Shown here: positions 8,151 to 19,046 of the stretch, piece by piece
Position numbering within the stretch: the first letter of the stretch is position 1
How the letters are laid out: the number at the start of each line of letters is the position of its first letter
Assembly (NCBI RefSeq): GCF_041438865.1
Contig: NZ_CP109450.1
Location: 1,963,001-2,027,000 of the forward strand
Origin: Streptomyces sp. NBC_01471
Lineage (GTDB): Bacteria; Actinomycetota; Actinomycetes; Streptomycetales; Streptomycetaceae
Direction: 5' to 3'
Length of the DNA: 64,000 nt
The notes under the pieces: model-generated
What the model was told of the DNA's origin: nothing
Database searches by the model: none
Seen by the model: the letters and a program-made list of their open reading frames with translations, nothing else
Made by a program: the position numbers and the translations under genes

Positions 8151-10306
8151 GGATCCTGGCGGGGGCCCGGCCGGCTGTGCAGTACCACCTGCCCGGCCTG
8201 GGACTTCTCCTTCTCCGCTGCGGCCGCAGCGGCGAGTTCCGCCGGCCGCTGCCATCCCCGGGATCCCCGGGCCAGCAGCCACGCCGTCGCCTCGTGCGGC
8301 GGCATCGCGGCAGCCACCAGCCAGCCCTGTACCGCGTCACAGCCCAGATCGCGGAGCCGCTCCCACGTCTCGTCGTCCTCGACGCCCTCGGCCACGACGA
8401 TCAGGCCGAGCGAGTGGGCCAGGTCGACCGTGCAGCGGACGATCTCGGCGTCCTCGTTGTCCACCGCGAGCCGGGCCACGAACGACCGGTCGATCTTCAG
8501 CTCGCTCACCGGGAGGCGCCGCAGATGGACCAGTGACGAGTACCCCGTGCCGAAGTCGTCCAGGGACATCTTCACGCCGTGCGCGGTCAGCCCGGCCAGG
8601 GTGTCGGCGGCCCGCTGCGGGTCCTCCAGCAGGACGTGCTCGGTTATCTCCAGCTGGAGGGCGCCCGGCGGCACCCCGTGCCTGGCCAGCCGGGCCGCCA
8701 CCGCACCGGCGAAACCGGGGGTGTGCACATCGCGCGGCGAGACGTTGACCGCCACCGGGACCTTCAGGCCCTGGAGGCGCCACTTGGCGACCTGGGCCAG
8801 GGCCGTCTCCAGGACGTACTCGGTGAGGTGCGGCATCAGCCCCGACGACTCCGCGATGGCGATGAACTCGTCCGGGGGGACCCTGCCGCGCTCCGGGTGC
8901 ACCCAGCGGACCAGCGCCTCAAGACCCGCCACCTGACCGTCGAACCGGACCTTCGGCTGGTAGTGCAGCTCCACATCGCCCGCGTCGAGCGCGCGACGCA
9001 GATCGCCGAGCAGACCGAGCCGGTCGGGGGTGTTGGAGTCCCGCTTGGACTCGTACACCTCGACACCCGTGCGGTCCCGCTTGGCCTGGTACATCGCCAC
9101 GTCGGCACGCTGGAGCAGCCCCTCGGCGTCCAGTGCGTGGTCGGGAAAGACCGAGACGCCTGCGCTCGCCTCCAGCACCAGTGTCAGTCCGTCGAGGTCG
9201 AGCGGTGAGCTCAGTTCGGCCACCAGGTGGCGCGCGATGCGCATCACGCTCGTCGCCGAGTCGGCGGCCGGGAGCAGCACGGCGAACTCGTCTCCGCCGA
9301 GGCGGGCGACCTCCGCGCCGCGGGGCAGCGCGAACCGCAGCCGTTCCGCTATCTGCAACAGCAGCCGGTCGCCCGCGAGATGCCCGAGCGTGTCATTGAC
9401 CGAGCGGAATCGGTCGAGGTCGATCAGCACCAGTGACGATCTGAACCCGCCGTTCTCCGCCTCCGCCAGCGCGGCCCAGGTCCGCTCCAGCAGCCACTGG
9501 CGGTTGGGCAGTCCGGTCAGCGGGTCGCGCAGCTGCTCCTCCGCACGCGCCCTGGCGATCCACAGCGTCGAGTCCAGAGCGATCAGCGGCACGGCGAAGA
9601 GCGGCAGCAGCAGCGGCAGGGACACCGCGACGACGCAGATCAGCGGGGCGATCCCGAGCAGCGCGACGCCGGTGAGTCCTTGCCTGACCAGTGCCGTACG
9701 GGCGACTGTCGGCAGTCCGCGGGTGGGCGGCACCACCGCGGACCAGAGCAGCACCCGCGCGACGCCCAGATAGGCGACGGCCGCCAGCACGATCTCGGCC
9801 GCGGAACCGATCCCCCAGTCGAGTGGCTGCCAGGGGTGCTCGACCGTCGGGGTCTCGTCGAACGCCGCGAGGACCAGGGCCGCGGCGCCGATGCCCAGGA
9901 TGTCGGAGGCGCCGTGCAGCAGCCCCTGCCGCCAGCGGTGGCTGCGCGCACCACCCACGAGGACGACGACGGCCAGGCTGACCAGCGCTGCGGGCAGCCA
10001 CCCGTACAGAAGCAGGACGGCGAGGGTGAGGGCGGCACCGGAACCGGTACCGCCCCACCAGCGGTCGCGGCCGAGCGCGACCAGATGGCCCACGATGATG
10101 CCGGTGAGGACGGCGAGCGCCCAGCCCGCCGTGCCGTCGGGGAACAGTGCGCGGCCGTCGCTGACAGCGCCTAACAACCCGGTCACCAGGACGACTGCGG
10201 CCAGTCCCACGACGAACGGGAAGGCGGGCAGCCTCGCCACGGAGTGAGCGAGCTGCGCGACACCGCGCACCCGCGACTCCGGATCGGCGCTCTCGGTCGG
10301 TTTCAT
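8141..10306 (-). CDS. rmdB: Membrane GGDEF-EAL protein, RmdB-like
   Basis: A 721-residue c-di-GMP enzyme. About eight hydrophobic segments occupy residues 25-250. A GGDEF domain follows with an intact active-site motif (ARLGGDEFAVLLP, about residue 338), then an EAL domain with GLEALVRWVHPERG (about 465), DDFGTGYSSL and VVAEGVED. In S. coelicolor, RmdB (SCO5495) is a membrane GGDEF-EAL phosphodiesterase affecting development; identification here rests on this architecture and the neighbouring ligA and gat genes. Because both motifs are intact, net cyclase versus phosphodiesterase activity cannot be read from sequence. ATG at 10306 follows AGAGGGACGGGC; a GTG five codons upstream is less likely. 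The end of the gene lies in a tandem repeat. Confidence 0.88.
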   Translation of the reverse strand: MKPTESADPESRVRGVAQLAHSVARLPAFPFVVGLAAVVLVTGLLGAVSDGRALFPDGTAGWALAVLTGIIVGHLVALGRDRWWGGTGSGAALTLAVLLLYGWLPAALVSLAVVVLVGGARSHRWRQGLLHGASDILGIGAAALVLAAFDETPTVEHPWQPLDWGIGSAAEIVLAAVAYLGVARVLLWSAVVPPTRGLPTVARTALVRQGLTGVALLGIAPLICVVAVSLPLLLPLFAVPLIALDSTLWIARARAEEQLRDPLTGLPNRQWLLERTWAALAEAENGGFRSSLVLIDLDRFRSVNDTLGHLAGDRLLLQIAERLRFALPRGAEVARLGGDEFAVLLPAADSATSVMRIARHLVAELSSPLDLDGLTLVLEASAGVSVFPDHALDAEGLLQRADVAMYQAKRDRTGVEVYESKRDSNTPDRLGLLGDLRRALDAGDVELHYQPKVRFDGQVAGLEALVRWVHPERGRVPPDEFIAIAESSGLMPHLTEYVLETALAQVAKWRLQGLKVPVAVNVSPRDVHTPGFAGAVAARLARHGVPPGALQLEITEHVLLEDPQRAADTLAGLTAHGVKMSLDDFGTGYSSLVHLRRLPVSELKIDRSFVARLAVDNEDAEIVRCTVDLAHSLGLIVVAEGVEDDETWERLRDLGCDAVQGWLVAAAMPPHEATAWLLARGSRGWQRPAELAAAAAAEKEKSQAGQVVLHSRPGPRQDPRP

Positions 10307-10461
10307 GCCCGTCCCTCTCACAGCCGGCAGTGCCTATGCACGTGATGGCCCGCTGTCATGCCGTCACGGCTCATATGTTGTCCCGGACTCGGGAAGAAAC
10401 TCCAGAGGAGGAGTCTCCAGAAGAGCAGGGCAGACCCATTGCAGCCGTGCGGGACGGGCGC

Positions 10462-10474
10462 ACTGTTCAACAGT
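10462..10474. promoter_or_regulatory. 13-bp palindrome upstream of rmdB
   Basis: ACTGTT-C-AACAGT is a perfect inverted repeat in the 293-bp non-coding gap between ligA and rmdB, about 155 bp upstream of the rmdB start. It could be an operator. Nothing else recognisable was found in the gap apart from a repeated CTCCAGA motif near 10400-10425. Confidence 0.35.
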
Positions 10475-10599
10475 AGGCCGCCGAAGGGTCCGACGGGCAG
10501 CGCTCTGCAGGTCTTGCCCGAATGCGACCCGACCGTCCCGAACTATCTGCTATGCGCCGAACGGGTGAGCTTGACCCCACCGCCGACGCCACTCCTCCG

Positions 10600-12813
<2,214 letters not shown>

Positions 12814-13818
12814 CTACTCAGGGTTGTCGGCGAGTGACCTCGCAGCGCGGGCGCAGTGCGCGAGTGCCGTGCGGGCATAGTCGGGTGAAGCACCCGCGAG
12901 CCCGCACGCCGGCGTGAGCACCAGCGACTCGGCGAGAGTCCCCGGATTCAGCCCCAGCCTGCGCCACAGCGTCCTGACACCCATGACGCTACCGGCAGGG
13001 TCCGACAATGCGGTGTCAGTGCCGGGCACCACACCGGCGAAGAGCTGGGTACCGCCCTCCACGGCTTCCCCGACCGCCTCCTCATCACGCTCGGTAAGGA
13101 GGTTGAAATCGAACGAGATACCTGCCGCACCGGCCCTCCGCAACAGGGCGAACGGCACGTCCGGAGCGCAGGTGTGCACGATCACGGGGCCGTCGCCGAC
13201 CCCCATCACGTCCCGCAGCGTGCCTTCGGCCAGCTGCCTGTCCACGGCCCGGTGTGTCCGGTAGCCGCTGGCTGTCCTGATCCGGCCGCGCAGTACGGAG
13301 ACGAGCGACGGTTCGTCGAGCTGGAGCACCACCTGCGCCCCGGGCACCCGCCGTTTCACCTCCGCCAGGTGGGCCCGCAGCCCCTCGGCGAGCGAAGCGG
13401 CGAGGTCCCGGCAGGCTCCCGGATCTCCGAGCACGGCCTCACCGCCCCGCAGTTCGAGTCCGGCGGCCAGGGTCCAGGGGCCGACCGCCTGGATCTTGAG
13501 CGGCCCCTCGTACCCCTGGGTGAACTCCTCCAGCGCGTCGAGGTCCTCGCCGAGCCAGGAGCGGGCCCGCCTGGTGTCCCGCCCGGGCCGGTCGCTCACC
13601 CGCCAGCCGCTGGGCTCCACGTGCGCGTACATCTCGACGAGCATCCCGAGGGTGCGTCCGAGCATGTCGGCGCCGGGCCCGCGCGCCGGCAGCTCCGGCA
13701 GACAGGGGAACCCTTCGAAGGACCCGACGACGGTTTTCGCACTCTCCCGCGCGTCGCCGCCCGGCATGGACCCGATCCCGGTGGCAGGACCCCAACTGAA
13801 CTTGCTGTTCTCGCTCAC
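12814..13818 (-). CDS. MetE-like methionine synthase (B12-independent type)
   Basis: A 334-residue protein similar to the C-terminal catalytic barrel of cobalamin-independent methionine synthase. It begins FSWGPATGIGSMPGGDARES, and has LQLDEPSLV (about 180), VIVHTCAPDVPFALL with the His-x-Cys zinc pair, and LTPACGLAG near the end with a further metal-type cysteine. MetE itself is twice as long, so this is a single-domain form (UroD/MetE-like); actual methyl donor and acceptor are unknown. The start is taken as GTG at 13818, because the longer frame would overlap the divergent gene at 13917 and lacks family similarity. Confidence 0.85.
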   Translation of the reverse strand: MSENSKFSWGPATGIGSMPGGDARESAKTVVGSFEGFPCLPELPARGPGADMLGRTLGMLVEMYAHVEPSGWRVSDRPGRDTRRARSWLGEDLDALEEFTQGYEGPLKIQAVGPWTLAAGLELRGGEAVLGDPGACRDLAASLAEGLRAHLAEVKRRVPGAQVVLQLDEPSLVSVLRGRIRTASGYRTHRAVDRQLAEGTLRDVMGVGDGPVIVHTCAPDVPFALLRRAGAAGISFDFNLLTERDEEAVGEAVEGGTQLFAGVVPGTDTALSDPAGSVMGVRTLWRRLGLNPGTLAESLVLTPACGLAGASPDYARTALAHCARAARSLADNPE

Positions 13819-13916
13819 CCCCGAAGGGTACGAGAGCGCCCGGGCGGAACCGGGGCGGCCCGGGCGGTGTATGTATCGGTGAGCACCATCGCGGACGGAC
13901 TTCGAGGGGGAGACCG

Positions 13917-15296
13917 ATGAAGGACCGGCTGGACGGCTGGACATGGAATTCCGGCGACAGTGACATGGAGGCCGGTTCGGGGCCCCCGTCGAGGGATCGG
14001 TACGCCGTTCCGCGGCTGAGGCGGACTCTGGCCCAGTCGGCGCGCGCCGCGGCTGCCTGGATCCACGCCAGATGGATCAGGCTGGTGACCGTCGCGACCG
14101 TGCTGGCCCTCGCGATCGGTGGCTGGCAGACATACGCGTACCTCACCCGCTACCACGAGCAGATGACCGGCCCGCACGGCGCCTTCCCCACCGCTCTCGG
14201 CGCCGCCGCGCCCGAGCGGCCGGGCCGCGTGCTGGCGAGTGGTGACGACGCCCCTGCGGCTGTCGTCGGCGGGCTGGTTCTGCACGAGCGGGACAACGGC
14301 ATCATGGCGAACAACGTCCGCACCGACCGTACCTACTGGCACTACGGGCGCGAGAAAACCGCTCTGATAGCGGAGACCGTGGTCAGCGGCGCCGTCGTCC
14401 TCTGGTATGCCGACGGTCTCGCGGTCTCGGTGGATCTGCGCAGCGGTAAGCCCCGTTGGCACACAAAGGTGGCAGAGAGGGTGCGGGAGGACTCCGGAGA
14501 CCGGGTCTGGCGGGCCGGGGGCACCGTGGTCATCAACCAGCAGGACCGGTTGACCGGCCTGTCGGCGCGCGACGGGAAGCAGCTCTGGTCCGCCGCTCCG
14601 CCCAGGGAATGCAAGGGGTGGGACCATCGGCCACCTCTGGAGCTTTCGGGAGCCGAGGCGTTCGACGCCACCCGCTGCTCCGGGTCGGACGGGGACGGGC
14701 TGTACGGAGTGGACCCGGCCAGCGGCCGATCCCGCTGGCACATCGAGGACCGGACCATCGGCTACGGACGTCTCGGAGACCACACGCTGGTCTCCCTGAC
14801 GGAGACCGGCTCCCTGGTCACGGTGGACGTGTCGGGCTCACGGCCCCGGACGCACTCGTCGTTCCTCTCGCACGACGAGTATCTGCGCGGCATCAGTGAC
14901 GGCATGGTCATCGTCAGCTCCGGCGACAACACCTCAGTCACCGCACGGCAGGTGAGGAACGACAGCAGCAGCACGGTCCTCTGGACCGTGAAGGCGGGCA
15001 GGGGACGTGCGCTGGGTTTCCCCAGGACCACCGACGGCCGGGTGTACATACCGCAGTACCGGTCGCCGGTAGAGGCGAAGCAGCAGAAGGTTCCGGGTTC
15101 GGCCCAACTGCTCGTCCTGGACGCGCGGACTGGTCACGAACTGCACCGGGCCGAGCTGCCCGCTTCCCTCTACCGGAGTTCGGACAATCTGGACGTGAGC
15201 ACGATGGCAGTCCTCGGGGCGAAATACGGCGTGGTCAGGGTCGGTTGGAGCGGCTTCCTGGTCTCTCCCGAAGACCAGGTCACCCTGGCCGAGTAG
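13917..15296 (+). CDS. Membrane-anchored PQQ-like beta-propeller protein
   Basis: A 459-residue protein of unknown function. One transmembrane helix lies at about residues 58-78 (LVTVATVLALAIGGWQTYAY) after a basic, Arg-rich N-terminus, so the rest is predicted outside the membrane. The exterior part shows propeller-blade motifs such as VSVDLRSGKPRWHT, TGLSARDGKQLWSA, GVDPASGRSRWHI and LVLDARTGHELHR, typical of the PQQ-like WD-type repeat. No PQQ-enzyme active site is seen, so it is more likely a scaffold or BamB-like protein. ATG start with a strong GAGGGGGAG site. Confidence 0.8.
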   Translation: MKDRLDGWTWNSGDSDMEAGSGPPSRDRYAVPRLRRTLAQSARAAAAWIHARWIRLVTVATVLALAIGGWQTYAYLTRYHEQMTGPHGAFPTALGAAAPERPGRVLASGDDAPAAVVGGLVLHERDNGIMANNVRTDRTYWHYGREKTALIAETVVSGAVVLWYADGLAVSVDLRSGKPRWHTKVAERVREDSGDRVWRAGGTVVINQQDRLTGLSARDGKQLWSAAPPRECKGWDHRPPLELSGAEAFDATRCSGSDGDGLYGVDPASGRSRWHIEDRTIGYGRLGDHTLVSLTETGSLVTVDVSGSRPRTHSSFLSHDEYLRGISDGMVIVSSGDNTSVTARQVRNDSSSTVLWTVKAGRGRALGFPRTTDGRVYIPQYRSPVEAKQQKVPGSAQLLVLDARTGHELHRAELPASLYRSSDNLDVSTMAVLGAKYGVVRVGWSGFLVSPEDQVTLAE

Positions 15297-15346
15297 CGAC
15301 CGGCAGGGTCGGTCCGGCCGATCGTCAGCAGCGGTCCGACCGGTCG

Positions 15347-15373
15347 CGGCGGGCCGGTGGGAGCGGCCCGCCG
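15347..15373. terminator. Bidirectional hairpin between convergent genes
   Basis: CGGCGGGCC (15347-15355) and GGCCCGCCG (15365-15373) form a perfect 9-bp GC stem with a 9-nt loop in the 93-bp gap between the propeller gene and the SDR gene. No T-tract follows, as is common for Streptomyces terminators. Confidence 0.6.
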
Positions 15374-15389
15374 TCCCTGCCGTCGGCTG

Positions 15390-16088
15390 TCAGCGCCCGG
15401 CCCGGACCGTCACGTCGTTGATCTCCGCGTCGCGCGGGAGGTCCAGGGCCGCAAGGATGGTCATGGCGACCGACTCGGGATCGATCAGGCTCTCCGGGCG
15501 GTACTCCTTGCCCTCCTGCGAGTGGATCTTGGCCTGCATGGGGCTCGCCGTACGGCCGGGGTAGACGGAAGTGACCCGGACACCATTCGCGTGTTCCTCC
15601 TGGCGCAGGGCGTCTGCCAGGGCCTTCAGGCCGTGCTTGGCGGCGGCGTAAGCGCCCCACTCCGCATGGGCGTTGAGGCCTGCGCCGGAGTTGACGAAGA
15701 CCACCTGGCCGCGGACGGTCCGCAGCTGCGGGAGCATCAGCCGGGTCAGCTCGGCCGGAGCGATGAGATTGGTGTTGAGTTGCTGGTGCCAGGTCGGGGG
15801 ACGCAGTTCCGCAACGGGAGAGAGGTCGACGATGCCCGCGATGTGCAGCAGCGAGTCGACCTGTTCCGGCATCGACTGCTTGTCGAGCGCCCAGGAGATC
15901 CGGTCGGGATTCGCCAGGTCGGCGACGAGCGTCTCCGCGCCGGGGAAGCTTCCCGCGAGCTCCTTGGCGCGCCCGGCATCGCGCGCGACGATGACGAGGT
16001 GGTCGCCCCGCTCATGAAGGCGGCGCGCGACGGCCGCGCCGATGCCGGAACCAGCACCAGTGATCACATGTGTAGCCATGGGCCCCAT
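15390..16088 (-). CDS. Short-chain dehydrogenase/reductase
   Basis: A 232-residue classical SDR, NAD(P)-dependent and probably cytosolic. It has the glycine-rich cofactor motif TGAGSGIG near the N-terminus and NAG replaced by HIAG at about residue 88. The catalytic Ser is in VFVNSGAG and the Tyr-x3-Lys is in YAAAKHG (about 155-161). Start: ATG at 16088, or more probably ATG three codons later (MATHVITGAG). It begins 7 nt after the LOG-like gene, so the two are likely co-transcribed. Substrate unknown. Confidence 0.88.
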   Translation of the reverse strand: MGPMATHVITGAGSGIGAAVARRLHERGDHLVIVARDAGRAKELAGSFPGAETLVADLANPDRISWALDKQSMPEQVDSLLHIAGIVDLSPVAELRPPTWHQQLNTNLIAPAELTRLMLPQLRTVRGQVVFVNSGAGLNAHAEWGAYAAAKHGLKALADALRQEEHANGVRVTSVYPGRTASPMQAKIHSQEGKEYRPESLIDPESVAMTILAALDLPRDAEINDVTVRAGR

Positions 16089-16095
16089 GGTCGCA

Positions 16096-16635
16096 CTACT
16101 GGACGCCCTGCGACTCCTCCAGGTACGCCAGCGCGGCCACCCCGTCCTCGGCGAAGAAGACCAGGTCAGTGAGGGGCACGGGCAGGAACCCCTCGTCCTC
16201 CATCCGCTGGAACTGCTGCTTGAGTCCGTCGTAGAAGCCGGCGGTGTTGAGCAGGACCACGGGCATCACGGTCTTGCCGTGCTTCTTCAGCTCCAGGATC
16301 TCGGTGGCCTCGTCGAGCGTGCCGGTGCCACCCACCATGATCACCACCGCGTCGGCCTTGGCGAGCAGCAGGGCCTTGCGCTCGGCCAGATCGGAGGCGA
16401 TCACCATTTCGTCGGCGTTGGTACGGGCCCTGGCCGCGAGGAAGTCCACCGACACCCCGACGAGCCGTCCGCCGGTCTCCTGTACGCCGTCGGCCACCAC
16501 CTTCATCAGACCGCTCTCCGAGCCGCCCCAGACCAGGGTGTGACCGCCCCTGCCGAGCAGTTCGGCGAATTCACGGGCGGGGCGCGTGTAGCGCTCGTCG
16601 AGGTCGGCGGCGGAGAGGAAGACACAGATATTCAT
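16096..16635 (-). CDS. LOG-family (TIGR00730) Rossmann-fold protein
   Basis: A 179-residue protein of the LOG/'lysine decarboxylase-like' family. Better-studied members hydrolyse cytokinin riboside monophosphates to base and ribose 5-phosphate. The opening MNICVFLSAADLDERY, the LVWGGSESGLM turn and the phosphoribohydrolase motif VGGTGTLDE are visible. The family motif is PGGxGTxxE, so the usual Pro is Val here. The start is placed at ATG 16635 because the extra upstream residues do not match the family. It precedes the SDR gene by 7 nt and diverges from the DUF427 gene. Confidence 0.85.
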   Translation of the reverse strand: MNICVFLSAADLDERYTRPAREFAELLGRGGHTLVWGGSESGLMKVVADGVQETGGRLVGVSVDFLAARARTNADEMVIASDLAERKALLLAKADAVVIMVGGTGTLDEATEILELKKHGKTVMPVVLLNTAGFYDGLKQQFQRMEDEGFLPVPLTDLVFFAEDGVAALAYLEESQGVQ

Positions 16636-16696
16636 GCGTCCACGGTAGAGGCAGCCTGCGGGGAAGAACTTCCGGCCCGGATGCGCTGAATCACAT

Positions 16697-17020
16697 ATGA
16701 CGACTGGACACCGCATCACCATCGAGCAAGGTACCGATCACGTACGGGTGGTCCGCGAGGGCCGGGTCCTGGCGGAGAGCCGCCGCCCCCTGCTGCTGCA
16801 CGAGACGGGCCTCCCGGTGCGCTACTACCTCCCGCCCGAGGACGTGCACACCGAGCTGCTGACCCCTTCGGACACGCACACCCACTGTCCGTTCAAGGGC
16901 GACGCCTCCTACTGGTCGCTGCCCGAAGCAGCCGACCTTGTCTGGGCGTACCCGGAGCCACTGGCCCAAGTCGCCCAGATCAAGGACCACTTCTGCTTCT
17001 ACGACACCGAACTGGTCTGA
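16697..17020 (+). CDS. DUF427 domain protein
   Basis: A 107-residue single-domain protein of the DUF427 family, with the recognisable [36 protein letters not shown] and [10 protein letters not shown] blocks. Function is unknown in the family. It diverges from the LOG-like gene, and its last 22 bases overlap the end of mnmA on the other strand. Confidence 0.85.
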   Translation: MTTGHRITIEQGTDHVRVVREGRVLAESRRPLLLHETGLPVRYYLPPEDVHTELLTPSDTHTHCPFKGDASYWSLPEAADLVWAYPEPLAQVAQIKDHFCFYDTELV

Positions 17021-18216
17021 GGTACGGCACCCGGAGGCACGGCGCTCTCGGACACCCCGGTGTCGGACACCCCGGTGTCGGGCACCGCTGTGCCGGCTGC
17101 CCGGTCGGTCGTGGCGATCGTCGCCGAGCCGACGACCCGGGTGCCGTCGTAGAGCACGATCGCCTGGCCGGGTGCCACGCCCCGTACCGGCTCGTCGAAC
17201 GTGACGTTCAGGGTGCCGCCCACCAGCTCGGCGGTCACCCGCGTCTCACCGCCGTGCGCGCGCAGCTGGGCGGTGTACGTCCCGGCACCGGCCGGGGCGT
17301 CGCCGCACCAGCGGGGCTTGATCGCGGTGAGCGCGGTGACATCCAGGGCCTCGGCCGGCCCCACCGTGACGGTGTTGTCCACCGGGGAGATGTCGAGGAC
17401 GTAGCGCGGCTTGCCGTCCGGCGCGGGGTGGCCGATGCGCAGCCCCTTGCGCTGGCCGATGGTGAAGCCGAAAGCGCCCTCGTGGCTCCCGATCTTCGTA
17501 CCCGCCTCGTCGACGATGTCGCCTTCCGCGGTGCCGAGCCGCGAGGCGAGGAAGCCCTGGGTGTCGCCGTCCGCGATGAAGCAGATGTCGTGGCTGTCGG
17601 GCTTCTTGGCGACGGCCAGACCCCGCCGCTCGGCCTCGGCCCGGATCTCGTCCTTGGTGGTCAGGGTGTCACCGAGGGGGAACATGGCGTGCGCGAGCTG
17701 ACGCTCGTCCAGCACCCCGAGTACGTACGACTGGTCCTTGGCCATGTCGGAGGCCCGGTGCATCTCCCGTGAGCCGTCCTCGTTGAGGACGACCGTGGCG
17801 TAGTGACCGGTACAGACCGCGTCGAAGCCCAGGGCGAGCGCCTTGTCGAGCAGCGCCGCGAACTTGATCTTCTCGTTGCAGCGCAGACACGGGTTGGGGG
17901 TACGGCCGGCCTCGTACTCCGCGACGAAGTCGTCGACGACGTCCTCACGGAACCGCTCGGCCAGGTCCCAGATGTAGAAGGGGATGCCGATGACGTCCGC
18001 CGCGCGACGTGCGTCGCGGGAGTCCTCGATGGTGCAGCAGCCTCGCGCGCCGGTGCGGAACGACTGCGGATTGGCGGAAAGCGCCAGGTGCACACCGGTC
18101 ACGTCGTGACCGGCCTCGGCGGCACGGGCGGCGGCCACGGCGGAATCCACACCGCCGGACATCGCGGCCAGTACCCGGAGGGGTCGGGGGCGGGGGCTCT
18201 GGGGGGTCTGAGTCAT
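16999..18216 (-). CDS. mnmA: tRNA-specific 2-thiouridylase
   Basis: MnmA (TrmU) of 405 residues, which puts sulfur on U34 of tRNA-Lys, -Glu and -Gln. The N-terminal PP-loop is clear ([16 protein letters not shown]), as is [12 protein letters not shown] with the first catalytic Cys in PNPCLRCN. The second catalytic Cys is in [11 protein letters not shown], and [14 protein letters not shown] follows. ATG at 18216 is chosen because upstream in-frame sequence is unrelated. The C-terminal tail of about 35 residues contains a repeated [10 protein letters not shown] and is not part of the usual fold. The cysteine desulfurase 0.8 kb away is a likely sulfur donor. Confidence 0.95.
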   Translation of the reverse strand: MTQTPQSPRPRPLRVLAAMSGGVDSAVAAARAAEAGHDVTGVHLALSANPQSFRTGARGCCTIEDSRDARRAADVIGIPFYIWDLAERFREDVVDDFVAEYEAGRTPNPCLRCNEKIKFAALLDKALALGFDAVCTGHYATVVLNEDGSREMHRASDMAKDQSYVLGVLDERQLAHAMFPLGDTLTTKDEIRAEAERRGLAVAKKPDSHDICFIADGDTQGFLASRLGTAEGDIVDEAGTKIGSHEGAFGFTIGQRKGLRIGHPAPDGKPRYVLDISPVDNTVTVGPAEALDVTALTAIKPRWCGDAPAGAGTYTAQLRAHGGETRVTAELVGGTLNVTFDEPVRGVAPGQAIVLYDGTRVVGSATIATTDRAAGTAVPDTGVSDTGVSESAVPPGAVPQTSSVS

Positions 18217-18277
18217 AGCTGTACCAGGGTACGGGCACGGGGGAATCCCGCGCTCGCACGGATGCGTTGACCCACAC

Positions 18278-18940
18278 ATGGAACGTACGGGCGGCGACAG
18301 GGACCGGCATGTGGGCCGGCGGGCCCTGCTGGTCGGCGGGCTCGGTGCCGCAGCGGGCGCCGCGGCGCTGGGCAGGGGTGAGCTGGCACACGTGTGGGAC
18401 CGGCTGTCCGGTGTCGGGACACCGCGCGAGAACGGTGCGGTGGATTTCCCGGGGGCCCAGTGGGCGGCGGCCTCCCCGGCCAATTACCGGCGGGCCGACC
18501 GCCCCCATGACTATGCGATCGACCGGGTCGTCATCCACACCGTCCAGGGCAGTTACGCGATGGCGCTCAGGGTCTTCGCGGACCCGGCCCACGCGGCCGC
18601 GGCGCACTATGTCGTCCGCAGGGACGGGAAAGTGGCGCAGACGGTCCGGGAGCAGGATGTGGCGTTCCACGCGGGCAACCGCGCCTACAACGAGCGCAGC
18701 ATCGGCATAGAGCACGAGGGGTTCGTGGACCGGGCCTCGTCGTTCACGGACGCCATGTACCGGTCGTCGGCGCGGCTGACCGCGGACATCTGCGCGCGGT
18801 ACGGGATACCCGTGGACCGGCAGCACATCATCGGACATGTGGAGGTTCCGGGAGCCGACCACACGGACCCGGGGCGTCATTGGGACTGGGCCTGGTACGT
18901 ACGGCTGGTGCGCGAGACGCGGGAGCGGTCAGAGCCGTGA
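18278..18940 (+). CDS. Exported N-acetylmuramoyl-L-alanine amidase (Amidase_2)
   Basis: A 220-residue peptidoglycan amidase. The N-terminus has twin arginines and a hydrophobic stretch ([19 protein letters not shown]), suggesting Tat export. The Amidase_2/PGRP domain (about 55-205) shows [14 protein letters not shown] with the first zinc His, [37 protein letters not shown], and the second zinc His in [21 protein letters not shown]. It lies between mnmA and the cysteine desulfurase genes but on the opposite strand, so it is not in their operon. It probably acts in cell-wall remodelling or recycling. Confidence 0.87.
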   Translation: MERTGGDRDRHVGRRALLVGGLGAAAGAAALGRGELAHVWDRLSGVGTPRENGAVDFPGAQWAAASPANYRRADRPHDYAIDRVVIHTVQGSYAMALRVFADPAHAAAAHYVVRRDGKVAQTVREQDVAFHAGNRAYNERSIGIEHEGFVDRASSFTDAMYRSSARLTADICARYGIPVDRQHIIGHVEVPGADHTDPGRHWDWAWYVRLVRETRERSEP

Positions 18941-19046
18941 AGGGAGACGGCCCGGACGGTGACCGGGGCAGGCCTGACCGTGCCGCGGACAGAACGGGCC
19001 GCACCGAGGCCCAGAGGCCCCGGGCGCAGCCCGTGCGGCGCCTTCC

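Noticed and set aside
6069..8936. 955-codon open frame on the plus strand over gatA, gatC and rmdB
   Set aside because: Antisense shadow of three conserved genes; no family similarity.
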